A stretch of DNA of 64,000 nucleotides. It comes from Eutreptiella sp. 'Long Island Sound 2002' (taxonomy: Eukaryota; Euglenozoa; Euglenophyceae; Eutreptiales; Eutreptiaceae). The notes under the pieces were generated by a model that ran no database searches, was not told where the DNA came from, and worked only from the letters and a program-made list of their open reading frames with translations. Numbering within the stretch: position 1 is the stretch's first letter; each line of letters begins with the position of its first letter. Positions 11,701-19,609 of this stretch are shown here, one piece after another. The stretch spans positions 73,055,992 to 73,119,991 of the forward strand of contig OZ038379.1 of assembly GCA_964036045.1 (NCBI GenBank). Direction: 5' to 3'. Both the position numbers and the translations under genes were made by a program.

Positions 11701-13099
11701 CTTCTTAGAGAAGTTGGACGATTGGGGGCTGACCGTCACTGAAGACCTACCTGCCGCGGATGCGGAGAGATATGTCTTCAAACGGTTCAGGTACCGCCTG
11801 CCGGAAGTGCTCGTCGAGCTATACTTCGTGGCGACCAAGGAGGGGAAAATCAAGACCCTCAAGGACGCCAAGAAGTGGTTCAACGAGCGGGAGCGGGTGG
11901 ACGCTCCGCAGGTGGCTGCCAAGCGCTGGAAGTCCATCAAGCTTGAGCATGATGGACGGGAGATCCGCCTACGGGACTGGCGTGACTTCCGAGGGAAATA
12001 CACCCTCTTCCGCCGCAATGTGGAGGATTGGAACGAGGGTGACGAGCAGGCTCGCCTGCTCTCCATGCTGCCGGAAGCATGGATCAAGAGGGTCACCAAG
12101 GAGGAATCCAAGAGGGCCAAGTCCAACCACACGGTCAAGATGATGCTCCCCAAGGAGTATCATACGAACGTGGTGTCTTGGGCGAAGAAGAACGTGGCCC
12201 GGGATGTCAAACGGCACTCCCTGCGGAACGCTCTTCTCATCACCGTCTCGGGCGATCGCGAGAAGACCGCGATGTGGCGCCTTGACGATTGTGAGTTGAG
12301 CGGCCAGACCATCCGTCTGCAGCCCATCCCGGCGCGGATGAGCTGCGACGAGATCCTGGAGTGGGTTGGCGAGGAAGTACTCAAGGAGTACCGAAACCTC
12401 CACCACACCCGCGGGTTGAGGCCCGGCGACCGCGACGTCAACTACGTTGGCGAGGGACCTGGCGGGGAATCTGCCATGGACCCAGCGGGAGCCGGCGGCG
12501 ATGAGACTCTCGTCGACGATGACGACGACGATGAGCCCGCCGAAGTGGCCGTTTGTGCCTTCGTGGCCAAGAACCTGGACACGGGGAGCAAGCCGGGAAA
12601 CTGGAAGCCCCTGCAGCAGGGTTGGAGGAAGCAGGAGAAGAGGGATCCTCGCCGCATTGGCGACCCTCCGCTGTCCTTTGGGGAGTTCATACGAGCTCAC
12701 CCTCAGGGCTGTTTCGTGTGTTATGGGAGGAAGAAAGGCTTCAACCATGACCACCGAACATGCCCCGTCCACAAGGCCGACACGGAGGCTTACAAGAAGG
12801 CGCACGGGTCGAAGAAGCGTGCGCCCGCGGGTATCCGGGAAGCCAAGATGGAGGTGGACAAGGACGAGCTGGCCAAGCTGATGTCGTCGGTGGGAACCGA
12901 GTTGGCCAAGGAGATCCAGGAGATCAAGCGGAACTGGGTACCCAGGTCGGACAACAAGAACAAGGAGAACAACCAGAATGACCAGAACAAGGACAAGGAC
13001 AAGAAGGGTAAAGGAGGAGGTAAAGGGGGAAGAAAGAAGGGCGTCAACGACGTTGAGGCCGAGGAGAACACCCCCTCTTCCACAACCGACGCCCCCTAG
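8771..13099 (+). CDS. gag: Element 1 Gag polyprotein
   Basis: This encodes the structural protein that would form the retrotransposon particle and package its RNA. I chose ATG 8771 as the first ATG after the in-frame stop at 8717, giving 1,442 residues, several times longer than a usual chromovirus Gag. Order of parts: a charged N-terminal region; an A/E/K-rich coiled coil (about 320-450); a glycine/proline-rich PPGGPPG tract (about 590-665); a second short helical segment; an acidic DLDLDLDL stretch (about 857-873); a Retrotrans_gag-like helical domain (about 960-1230); and a zinc knuckle at 1314-1331 with spacing CX2CX8HX4C, wider than the usual CX2CX4HX4C. The tail is K/N/G-rich. The frame ends at UAG 13097-13099 and pol follows in the same frame. 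The element 2 Gag shares the gag domain and the knuckle spacing. Confidence 0.9.
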   Translation: MVNWQEAGRTWPRPHPHAARLLRGLVWDQHYRHSNPQCEGGMPRSFELRTDIAPDRLQAVEDWLRAEGYEYRHQQRRWRTWTRPDRPGEGLRPDGIEEDKEPNAYPSGASINVSLWDVIEKKFPEPGSERRLQGSSSASPGTEKRSAGDRKRDRKWREYQESLAAEAAQGAKGGTPAPSPQRANGGHHPGSTTLGDYIQVAKQTQGKPRPLLLRARQAPAGPSSDVESAHRGRMPADQASSSSSVAPERDVARACERACGVPCNRRVARQRARQYSAAVEGATGIAQEEAAQWAHGMAIHAQTVAAIAAGLTAVAAHGAATAQVNGELAAADEEARLTQEAIACKEAEVKALEEALAQERAKKEAEERAHAEATAKAQEDAAKKEAIEAARRKVAEEKAKTEAELAALEAQKAQLLQAREAEAARAREEAEARAAAATAAAMEEAEAKLRHETPTGGSRVETLRRLFEGDASSRMKLDEADTGSSGSGGTTARRRRKGKGKTPERPRRPAGGHPHDSDPFFTASDGDERGRRHRQVVAWTGGGGGDVPMEGEDEDPPPPYRSSESSVTETPRWGDMDEDEDMEFGITRKRPSSDPPRRPGGDPPGPPGGGPSGPPGGRPPSGPPGGGPAGGGGPPGPGRPGGGPPGGPPGDPDDPPGNGDPDTTWRWIVYLRRRVFALECEVDTGKVEMARISGVAARAQKDLDIARAETKSLTNVVSGLQERLDALEAHGRVGSDHPPLESGSSDDGWGPGPGPGRPHAPGGAPRSRPSASAPSLTAPSHHSAGRRNERVPPGSGSEEWRDEWLSADYHNRCAPPRTPVRPRRPAPAPAPIPRAGGRYGGLRDEVPRGDVEWDVGEGEDLDLDLDLEEFDISLPRGVRREAAERSRRRRDEDAYMDAVRREHFGSAYVEEPRRSHRDSMEEMDLAAVGVRGRGRWEPRSTSRPAFMVSKAADAAVWEDLKDIKPPMYDGNPLNLDRFLEKLDDWGLTVTEDLPAADAERYVFKRFRYRLPEVLVELYFVATKEGKIKTLKDAKKWFNERERVDAPQVAAKRWKSIKLEHDGREIRLRDWRDFRGKYTLFRRNVEDWNEGDEQARLLSMLPEAWIKRVTKEESKRAKSNHTVKMMLPKEYHTNVVSWAKKNVARDVKRHSLRNALLITVSGDREKTAMWRLDDCELSGQTIRLQPIPARMSCDEILEWVGEEVLKEYRNLHHTRGLRPGDRDVNYVGEGPGGESAMDPAGAGGDETLVDDDDDDEPAEVAVCAFVAKNLDTGSKPGNWKPLQQGWRKQEKRDPRRIGDPPLSFGEFIRAHPQGCFVCYGRKKGFNHDHRTCPVHKADTEAYKKAHGSKKRAPAGIREAKMEVDKDELAKLMSSVGTELAKEIQEIKRNWVPRSDNKNKENNQNDQNKDKDKKGKGGGKGGRKKGVNDVEAEENTPSSTTDAP

Positions 13100-13111
13100 C
13101 GGAGCCCCTGC
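13097..13111 (+). promoter_or_regulatory. Candidate amber readthrough site between gag and pol
   Basis: The gag stop is UAG followed by CGGAGCCCC, and pol is open in the same frame straight after it. Element 2 has UAG followed by AGGAGCCCC at the equivalent place (31063-31074), a single mismatch over 12 nt. A CGG codon 3' of a stop is a known readthrough-promoting context in some RNA viruses. The following 40 nt are GC-rich with short GCCC/GGGC pairings that could form a stem. Readthrough itself is inferred. Confidence 0.6.
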
Positions 13112-16100
13112 AGCCAAGGGCCCCAGCTAGGGCGGTCGCAGGATGGTGACGTGGGAAGCGCCGAACCATCCCAGTCGGGAGTCGATAAGCACAAGGGGAC
13201 TGCCGCGGGCGGAAGGCCCGGTCTGGCACCCAGTCGCGGAGGCGGGGTGAGGGCAAGTGAAGGCACGAACCCTTGCACCCGTCCGTCCTTCGCGACCAAG
13301 AATGTGTTTGATGTACTACAGGATCTATCCGAGAGTATCGGAGGATCACCCGGACCGCAGCTGGATGCTGCAGATGGGCAGCCTGAGCCCATTGTCCACG
13401 ACCTGCACCAGTCGCTTGTTGAGCTTCTGGAACGGCCGGAGATCCTGAGTTTGCACGCCGTGCGCCGTGTCGGTCGCGAGCGGCAGTTGCATCTTAAGGT
13501 CCGTGCCCTATGCGGGGAAGTGGAAAAGGTTTTCGACGTGTTGGTCGACACGGGAGCTCAAGTCAGCTTGGTCAAGGCTGGCCTACTTCCACCAGAGTGT
13601 CTGACCGACAGTCGGAAGCCTGTCAGGCTGAAGGTGGCGAACGGCCAGTACATGGTGGGAGGCACGAAGGAAGCGGCCATTGGGCTGCAGTTCGTGAACC
13701 ATCGTGAGCTGAGCCGCCCAGACCTCGGCAAGGAAATCCTCCTGCACGGTAGCTTCTACGAGGCCGAGATGGACTGGGACATGATCGTCGGGTACGACTT
13801 CATGATGGAGACGGACTCCGGCGTCCTCCCGGCCCAGGCCTCCATGACCCTGTACCAGGACGACCAGCTCTCGTGGCTTTCGTCACCTGAGCACCATGTG
13901 GAATGCCAATGGATCCACCCCGAACGCAATCAGCTCGAAGTGGCCGCGCTGGACACTGAGCCTACTGGGCCAGCGAACCAGGAGTACGGCGTAAGGCCGG
14001 AAGTGGCGTACCGAGTGGTCGCGGACCTGGGAGCGTCGGATCTGGCCCTGGATGCGTTCTCTTCAGGAACCTCCGCCCATCTGCGGGTATGTGAGAAGTA
14101 CTGGAGCGCCCAGGACTCCGCGTGGAAGAAGCACTGGGGTCCGCATCAGGGATTGATGTGGATCCATTGCCCCCGTTGGGACATTCCAAGAGCGATAGCG
14201 AAGATTCGCAAGGACCGCTCCAAGGCAGTGCTGGTTGTTCCTATGGGATGCACCGAGGAGGAAAGTACCCGACATTGGGTAGCCTCATTGACCAACATGA
14301 CCTTGAACAAGGTCGTCCTACCGGCTGGAGAGAGTGTCTATCAGGACGCTAATGGACAGCCCATGCCACCCCAGAGATGGCCAACGGAATTCCACTATGT
14401 GGATGGGGGCCTTGATCAGGCCGACACCACGGACTTCGTGTGTGTCAACCGTATCATAGCAGAACCTTGGAGGCAATGCTTTGCGGTTCCCCCTGTTGAC
14501 ATCGAAGAATCGGACTCCGAAGACCCCCTCACTGAAGAGGAGTGGGATCTGGTTCAGGGGTATATGGATCAGCCCTTTCACGACTGGGGAAACCAGCGTG
14601 AGGGCAAAGGCCAGGACAAAGCCTGGTGGGAAGTGGACTCAATCGTCTCCGGTTCCTATGACGGGAATACCTTCGTGCAGAGGGTGCTGGATCACATGTC
14701 CAGCCAAGACGAGCCGCCTGGCGGTAACCCACCCACCTACGGCGATCTGTTCCGAGGCAAGACCAGAGATGGCCCTTTGGGCCACCTGGGAAGACCACCT
14801 GAGCCGAAAGCGAGCGGGGTCGCTACCCCTCAAGTAAGCTCCGTGGTTCAAGTGCCCGGAAAAGCCAAGGCGAAGTCCGATGACTGCCCCAAGATCCGGG
14901 CGTTGAGGGCCAGGCTGAAGCAGAAGTATGGCGAGACCTTCTTCAGCGGCAAACCTGTGTTCCCCCCACCGGTGCGTGGACCGTATGGCGAGGCCAAGAT
15001 ACGACTGAAGCAGGACCCCCGTGTGTATCGTCACCGGGAGTTTGCCCTGAGGGGCGAGAGGAAAGAGGCCATGGAGAAGATCCTCCGTGACTTCATCCAG
15101 AGAGGCTGGCTCGAGCCGTGCCACTCCGAATGGGCCTCTCCTTGCTTCGTCGTCCCCAAGAAGGTTGCCGGTGAGTGGCGGCTCGTGGTCGACTACCGCG
15201 GCCTGAACGCCCAAACGCAGCACGACAGCTATACGCTGCCCCTCATTGAGGACATGCTGCAAAAGCAACACCGGCGGAGGATCTTCACGGTGATTGACCT
15301 GAAACATGGTTATCATCAGATGCCTCTCGCCGAGGAGTCCCGTGCCTGCACAGCCATGAGCACCCCACTTGGACCTCTCCAGTGGAAGGTGATGCCCATG
15401 GGCGTTACCAACGGCAATGCGGCTTTTCAGCGGATGCTGGAGAACCTGCTTGAGCCGGTGCGCGACTGTGCGGACCCCTTCGTGGACGACGTGATCATCG
15501 CGTCCGGGGACCCCAGCATGAGCTACGAGGAGCTCCTGGAGGCACACGAGAGGGATGTCACTCGAGTGCTGGACCTTCTGGTTCGGCACAAACTCACGGG
15601 CAGCAGTGACAAGGCCACCATTGCGGTAAGCGAGGTGGTCTTCGCTGGCCACGTAGTTGGGAACGGGCAGCGAAAGCCCATACCTGGCAAGGTGGCTGCG
15701 ATTGAGCACTGGGAAAAGCCCAAGACGGTCTCTGAGCTACGGGCGTATCTGGGGTTCTGCAACTACTACTCGGGGTATATCAAGATGTATGCCGAGTATG
15801 CAGCCCCCATGACGACCATGCTCAAGGGCAACCGAGAGGAGACCAAGAAGGGGTCCAAGAAGGCTCTGGTCTGGACTGAAGAGTCCGACCGTGCCTTTGA
15901 GGGGATGAAGCAGGCGCTGCTATCCGCAGTGGGTCTGCACCTCGTGGATCCCGACCGAGGGTTCGTCCTGCGCACCGACGCTTCCGACTACGCCATTGGC
16001 GCTGTGTTGGAGCAAGTGCTTGACGACGGGAGGCACGTGCCCGTGGCCTTCTGGAGCCGAGTCCTGGCGGAAGGCCAGAGACGGACGTGGACGCCCCGTG

Positions 16101-18121
16101 AAAAGGAGGCGTATGCCATCGTCATGGCTCTCAGGAAATGGGCTGGGTACATAGCCCTCCATCCCGTCACCGTCTGCACCGACCATCAGAGTCTGCAGTC
16201 GTGGCACAAGGAGCACGTGGACACCCCCTCAGGTCCCGCCTCCCGACGGGCAAGATGGCACGAGACCTTGGCCAAGTTCGACCTTACGGTTGTTTACATT
16301 CCTGGAAAGGATAACACCGTGGCGGACTGTCTCAGTAGGTGGGCCTATCCCGCCAGCAAGGGCATGCAGGATATCTCTGCCCATGGCGATGAGGCTGAGA
16401 CCGCTGAAGCCAAGAGGATCATTGAAATGGAGCGCCTGATGGAGGAGGAGGGTGCCAAATGCTTCGTCGTCATGGCCGCAGATGCCCCCCTTGCTTCGAG
16501 GGTGAGCAGAACGGTCAGTGTACTCGCCCCTGTGGATGCCGCGGGCGGAAGGCCCGGTCCGGCACCCCCTGTGGGAACTGAGTCCGACAAGCACCTCTTC
16601 CCGGAGTCTTGCCTCCAGGACGACTGGACCGACGATTACGCCAAGTCTGAGGCCTTTGCGGCCGAGTATAGGGCTGTGACCGACCCTGACGACGGGCAGA
16701 AGTGGCCAAAGGGGCTGACCGAGGAAGATGGCAACCTCTACCGGAATGGTAAGCTGCTAGTCCCGGAGTCCCGGGTGCTCGAGCTGTGTGAAGCTTGGCA
16801 CCACCACATGCTGCACCCAGGGGTCAAGAAGCAAGCTCTTGACATGCAGCGTCGGTTCGAGATCGACCATATCGTTCTCTACACCGCCATCAAGAAGGTC
16901 AGGAAGGGTTGTTCGGTCTGTCAGGCCTGCAATCCCGATAACCGGAACGTCAAGGGGGAACCCCAATGGACCCCGGTTCCTGACCAGCCCATGGAGAGCG
17001 TGGCCATGGACGTCTTCTCCATGCCCGAAGTGCACATTGGCAAGGAGACCTTTGACTGTGTGGTTCTCTGTGTGGACTGCCACAGCGGCTACGTTGTAGC
17101 CGTTCCGGCACGCAAAAAGGGGTTGCTTGCCAAGGAAGTGGCAGTCATGATGATTCGTCATTGGCTGACCGTCTTTGACATCCCCCGCACCATTTGCAGT
17201 GACCGAGGGCCCCAGTTTACTGGTGGCTGGTTCAAGGCTATGTGTTCCCTCATGGGGATACGACATGCCAAGAGCGTCGCCTATCTCAGCCGGTCTAACG
17301 GCCGTGCTGAAGTGGCTGGACGGCAGCTGTTCGAGAAGCTGCGCAAGATCCACATCACCAATCCACGTCGGAACTGGTTTGAGGAGATGTGGCCTGCTCT
17401 GAAGGCCCATCATGACACCCCCACACCGGGCGGTTTGTCCCCTCACCAGATTCTGTTCGGCAGGGACCCCCTGGGTAGGGGACTTCCCTTGTCTAGTGAT
17501 GGCATGGCTATGGATGCCAAGGAGTTCTTCGCGCGGCAAGAGCAAACGGCGCGGGACATCCGCCAGCAGCTTGAAAAAGAGCATGCTGAGCGTCAGAAGT
17601 CCGCCCCGAGCTCGACAGCGCAGAAGTTCAGGGTGGGAGACCCGGTGTGGGTGATCAGACCCCGCCCCATGGGCACCCACCGCACCAAGACCTGGTTCAC
17701 ACCCGGCGAGGTGGTCCGCAGGATTGGTGAGGACACCTACCGCATCAAGGTGGGTCACGGACAGTTCCGGGAGCGCCACGAGAGTCAACTCCGTGTGCGG
17801 GAACCCGACCTCCGTGGCCGACATGTGTCCCTGGACTATGCCAGACATGAGGCCGATTCGGACGACGACTATGCTGAGCAGGACGACTATACTGTCGAGA
17901 AGATCCTGGCTCAGCGTCCGAAGGCCTCGGCACCCGGAGGTCTGGAGTTCAAGGTTCGTTGGCGAGGCTATGGGCCGTCCCACGACACCTGGGAACCCGT
18001 CTCCTCATTCGTGCCGCGGGTCAATACTCCCTTCATGGAGTACATCCGCAAACACAAGACCAAGATCCACGTTTCGGACTTGGCAGCACTCACCCGGGCG
18101 ATTGCAGCCAGGGGTGCCTGA
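13100..18121 (+). CDS. pol: Element 1 Pol: PR, Dam-like, RT, RNase H, INT, chromodomain
   Basis: The 1,673 codons follow the gag UAG without any frame change. No ATG precedes the protease, so expression probably needs readthrough. Numbering from 13100: aspartic protease with DTGA at 150-153; a Dam-like region at about 314-420 (LDAFSSG, then DSAW, then a WIHCPRW segment) placed between PR and RT; reverse transcriptase at about 634-865 with active site FVDD at 794-797; RNase H at about 954-1080 (TDAS, then CTDHQS); integrase with HHCC zinc finger (about 1233-1278) and DD35E triad D1304, D1368, E1404; and a chromodomain at about 1597-1650 (YTVEKIL, then WRGYGPSHDTWEP). All catalytic residues are present. 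The chromodomain probably targets insertion to marked chromatin, as in other chromoviruses. The Dam-like region lacks the NPPY-type methylase motif, so activity is doubtful. Confidence 0.93.
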   Translation, partial: RSPCSQGPQLGRSQDGDVGSAEPSQSGVDKHKGTAAGGRPGLAPSRGGGVRASEGTNPCTRPSFATKNVFDVLQDLSESIGGSPGPQLDAADGQPEPIVHDLHQSLVELLERPEILSLHAVRRVGRERQLHLKVRALCGEVEKVFDVLVDTGAQVSLVKAGLLPPECLTDSRKPVRLKVANGQYMVGGTKEAAIGLQFVNHRELSRPDLGKEILLHGSFYEAEMDWDMIVGYDFMMETDSGVLPAQASMTLYQDDQLSWLSSPEHHVECQWIHPERNQLEVAALDTEPTGPANQEYGVRPEVAYRVVADLGASDLALDAFSSGTSAHLRVCEKYWSAQDSAWKKHWGPHQGLMWIHCPRWDIPRAIAKIRKDRSKAVLVVPMGCTEEESTRHWVASLTNMTLNKVVLPAGESVYQDANGQPMPPQRWPTEFHYVDGGLDQADTTDFVCVNRIIAEPWRQCFAVPPVDIEESDSEDPLTEEEWDLVQGYMDQPFHDWGNQREGKGQDKAWWEVDSIVSGSYDGNTFVQRVLDHMSSQDEPPGGNPPTYGDLFRGKTRDGPLGHLGRPPEPKASGVATPQVSSVVQVPGKAKAKSDDCPKIRALRARLKQKYGETFFSGKPVFPPPVRGPYGEAKIRLKQDPRVYRHREFALRGERKEAMEKILRDFIQRGWLEPCHSEWASPCFVVPKKVAGEWRLVVDYRGLNAQTQHDSYTLPLIEDMLQKQHRRRIFTVIDLKHGYHQMPLAEESRACTAMSTPLGPLQWKVMPMGVTNGNAAFQRMLENLLEPVRDCADPFVDDVIIASGDPSMSYEELLEAHERDVTRVLDLLVRHKLTGSSDKATIAVSEVVFAGHVVGNGQRKPIPGKVAAIEHWEKPKTVSELRAYLGFCNYYSGYIKMYAEYAAPMTTMLKGNREETKKGSKKALVWTEESDRAFEGMKQALLSAVGLHLVDPDRGFVLRTDASDYAIGAVLEQVLDDGRHVPVAFWSRVLAEGQRRTWTPREKEAYAIVMALRKWAGYIALHPVTVCTDHQSLQSWHKEHVDTPSGPASRRARWHETLAKFDLTVVYIPGKDNTVADCLSRWAYPASKGMQDISAHGDEAETAEAKRIIEMERLMEEEGAKCFVVMAADAPLASRVSRTVSVLAPVDAAGGRPGPAPPVGTESDKHLFPESCLQDDWTDDYAKSEAFAAEYRAVTDPDDGQKWPKGLTEEDGNLYRNGKLLVPESRVLELCEAWHHHMLHPGVKKQALDMQRRFEIDHIVLYTAIKKVRKGCSVCQACNPDNRNVKGEPQWTPVPDQPMESVAMDVFSMPEVHIGKETFDCVVLCVDCHSGYVVAVPARKKGLLAKEVAVMMIRHWLTVFDIPRTICSDRGPQFTGGWFKAMCSLMGIRHAKSVAYLSRSNGRAEVAGRQLFEKLRKIHITNPRRNWFEEMWPALKAHHDTPTPGGLSPHQILFGRDPLGRGLPLSSDGMAMDAKEFFARQEQTARDIRQQLEKEHAERQKSAPSSTAQKFRVGDPVWVIRPRPMGTHRTKTWFTPGEVVRRIGEDTYRIKVGHGQFRERHESQLRVREPDLRGRHVSLDYARHEADSDDDYAEQDDYTVEKILAQRPKASAPGGLEFKVRWRGYGPSHDTWEPVSSFVPRVNTPFMEYIRKHKTKIHVSDLAALTRAIAARGA

Positions 18122-19598
18122 TCAGCGCCCTGGGCTCTCCCCTGATGTGTGGTGAGCGCTTGTGAGGCCGACGAATCGTCCCTTACTTGCTTGCTCTCTT
18201 CCATCTTTCGGTGACAGAGTGGCCATATACCCCCCCCTGCTGAATCCAGAGGAGGATGGCCCCTCTCTTCTTCTACTCGTCACTCCCCCCCCTGCTGAAT
18301 CCTTGGGAAACCAGGTAGGGCGACTGACCTTCATAATTCTGAGCTCTTGGGGCCTTGAAGCCCATACGACGTTGCGCAACGGATGCCGCTGTCATCGGCA
18401 TTGCGATTTTTTTGGTGTGTGGTCTGGTTCCATGGCATTTGCGGAATCCAGACCAGTCAACGCGTGTCTCGAGACTATATATGCCTGAACTCAGGCGTTA
18501 TCCTGTCCATCCTCCTGCATTTGCCTTATCCTGACCGTGGCGTGGTTTGGCACTCTGTTCTGAGTGTGTTTACACGCCTATTTGCCCAAATTGTTGCTTG
18601 TCTTTCTGCCCTCCAGGATATGTGCATCTGTATGTTAAGTGTCATCAGCCCATCGCTGAGGGATGGACTGTTTTTCACCACGAATCGGGATACAGAGGCG
18701 CCTTGAGTCGCCGTGTACATATCCTTACAGCCTGGTCCGTCCTGGACCAGTACTTGATTACAGATTCTACTGTTTGAGTGCCCGTGATACCGTGTTGCCC
18801 TATTCGCTGTGATGTGTGGAGATCCTGATGGCGCCAGGCGGGAAGCCCAGTTGCCTGACTACACTCCCAGCGGTCCGCCACTGTCAGTCCCAGTGTGAGC
18901 CTACCGATTTGCAGACGCACTTGCATTCGGATGGCGGCCTCCGGTGCTCCTGACCTCGGTCAGTCTGCCTGGGAAACTGGTGGTTTGAGGAGTCGACGCC
19001 TCCGCCCACACTGCATGAGGACTCCCTCATGTATGGCCTTCGTGGCAGTAGGGCGAGGGAAAAGACGGCCTTGATGCCCGATCCCTTCAGGAGGAGTTCC
19101 CTTACGATTTGGGGTTCGTAAGGAGTTCGACTATGGCACTCTGGACTCGCGTCGTATGGATATGGACATGGTGCGCCCGAGGAAGGACCCGTGGGGACTC
19201 TCCCCAGTCGGCGGGCCTTGGGAAGCTTGGGGTAGCCTGATGGATCTTTGTGGTCGCTCTCGACTTGTGGGGCCACCTCGGCCGTCGTGTGACGCCTATG
19301 TTGGCCGTGTATGCCACTGCCACTGTGGTGGTGACCGTAGCAGCCGGCACCCGGTGCGCCTGGTATGGGTTAACGGGTCCCTTGGATGCCGAACAATCGC
19401 CGCCAGGACCCGGGACTTGATACTTGATACTATACATGTGCTACGAGCTGTTACAGCAGCATACCTATCCCACTGTGGGATATCTATCTTACTGTGACTT
19501 ACTGAAGTGAGGATGTGACACCCCCCCCCTTTCAGGAAGTGGTCCTGGGTACCCGCTGCCATGCGTGGGTGTTATCGAGCCCCCCCAGGGTTTGCTCT
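18122..19598 (+). other. Element 1 3' untranslated internal region
   Basis: About 1.5 kb between the pol stop and the polypurine tract, with no convincing open frame. CCCCCTGCTGAATCC is duplicated near 18233 and 18289. An untranslated region of this length is unusual and may hold packaging or regulatory RNA. Confidence 0.6.
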
Positions 19599-19609
19599 AA
19601 GGAGGGGGG
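19599..19609 (+). promoter_or_regulatory. Polypurine tract of element 1
   Basis: AAGGAGGGGGG abuts the TG of the 3' LTR, the standard position for the plus-strand DNA primer. Confidence 0.85.

Noticed and set aside
9082-18204. Many other open frames overlapping gag and pol of element 1
   Set aside because: High GC content keeps alternative frames open. None has a recognisable motif, whereas the called frames contain all retroelement domains.
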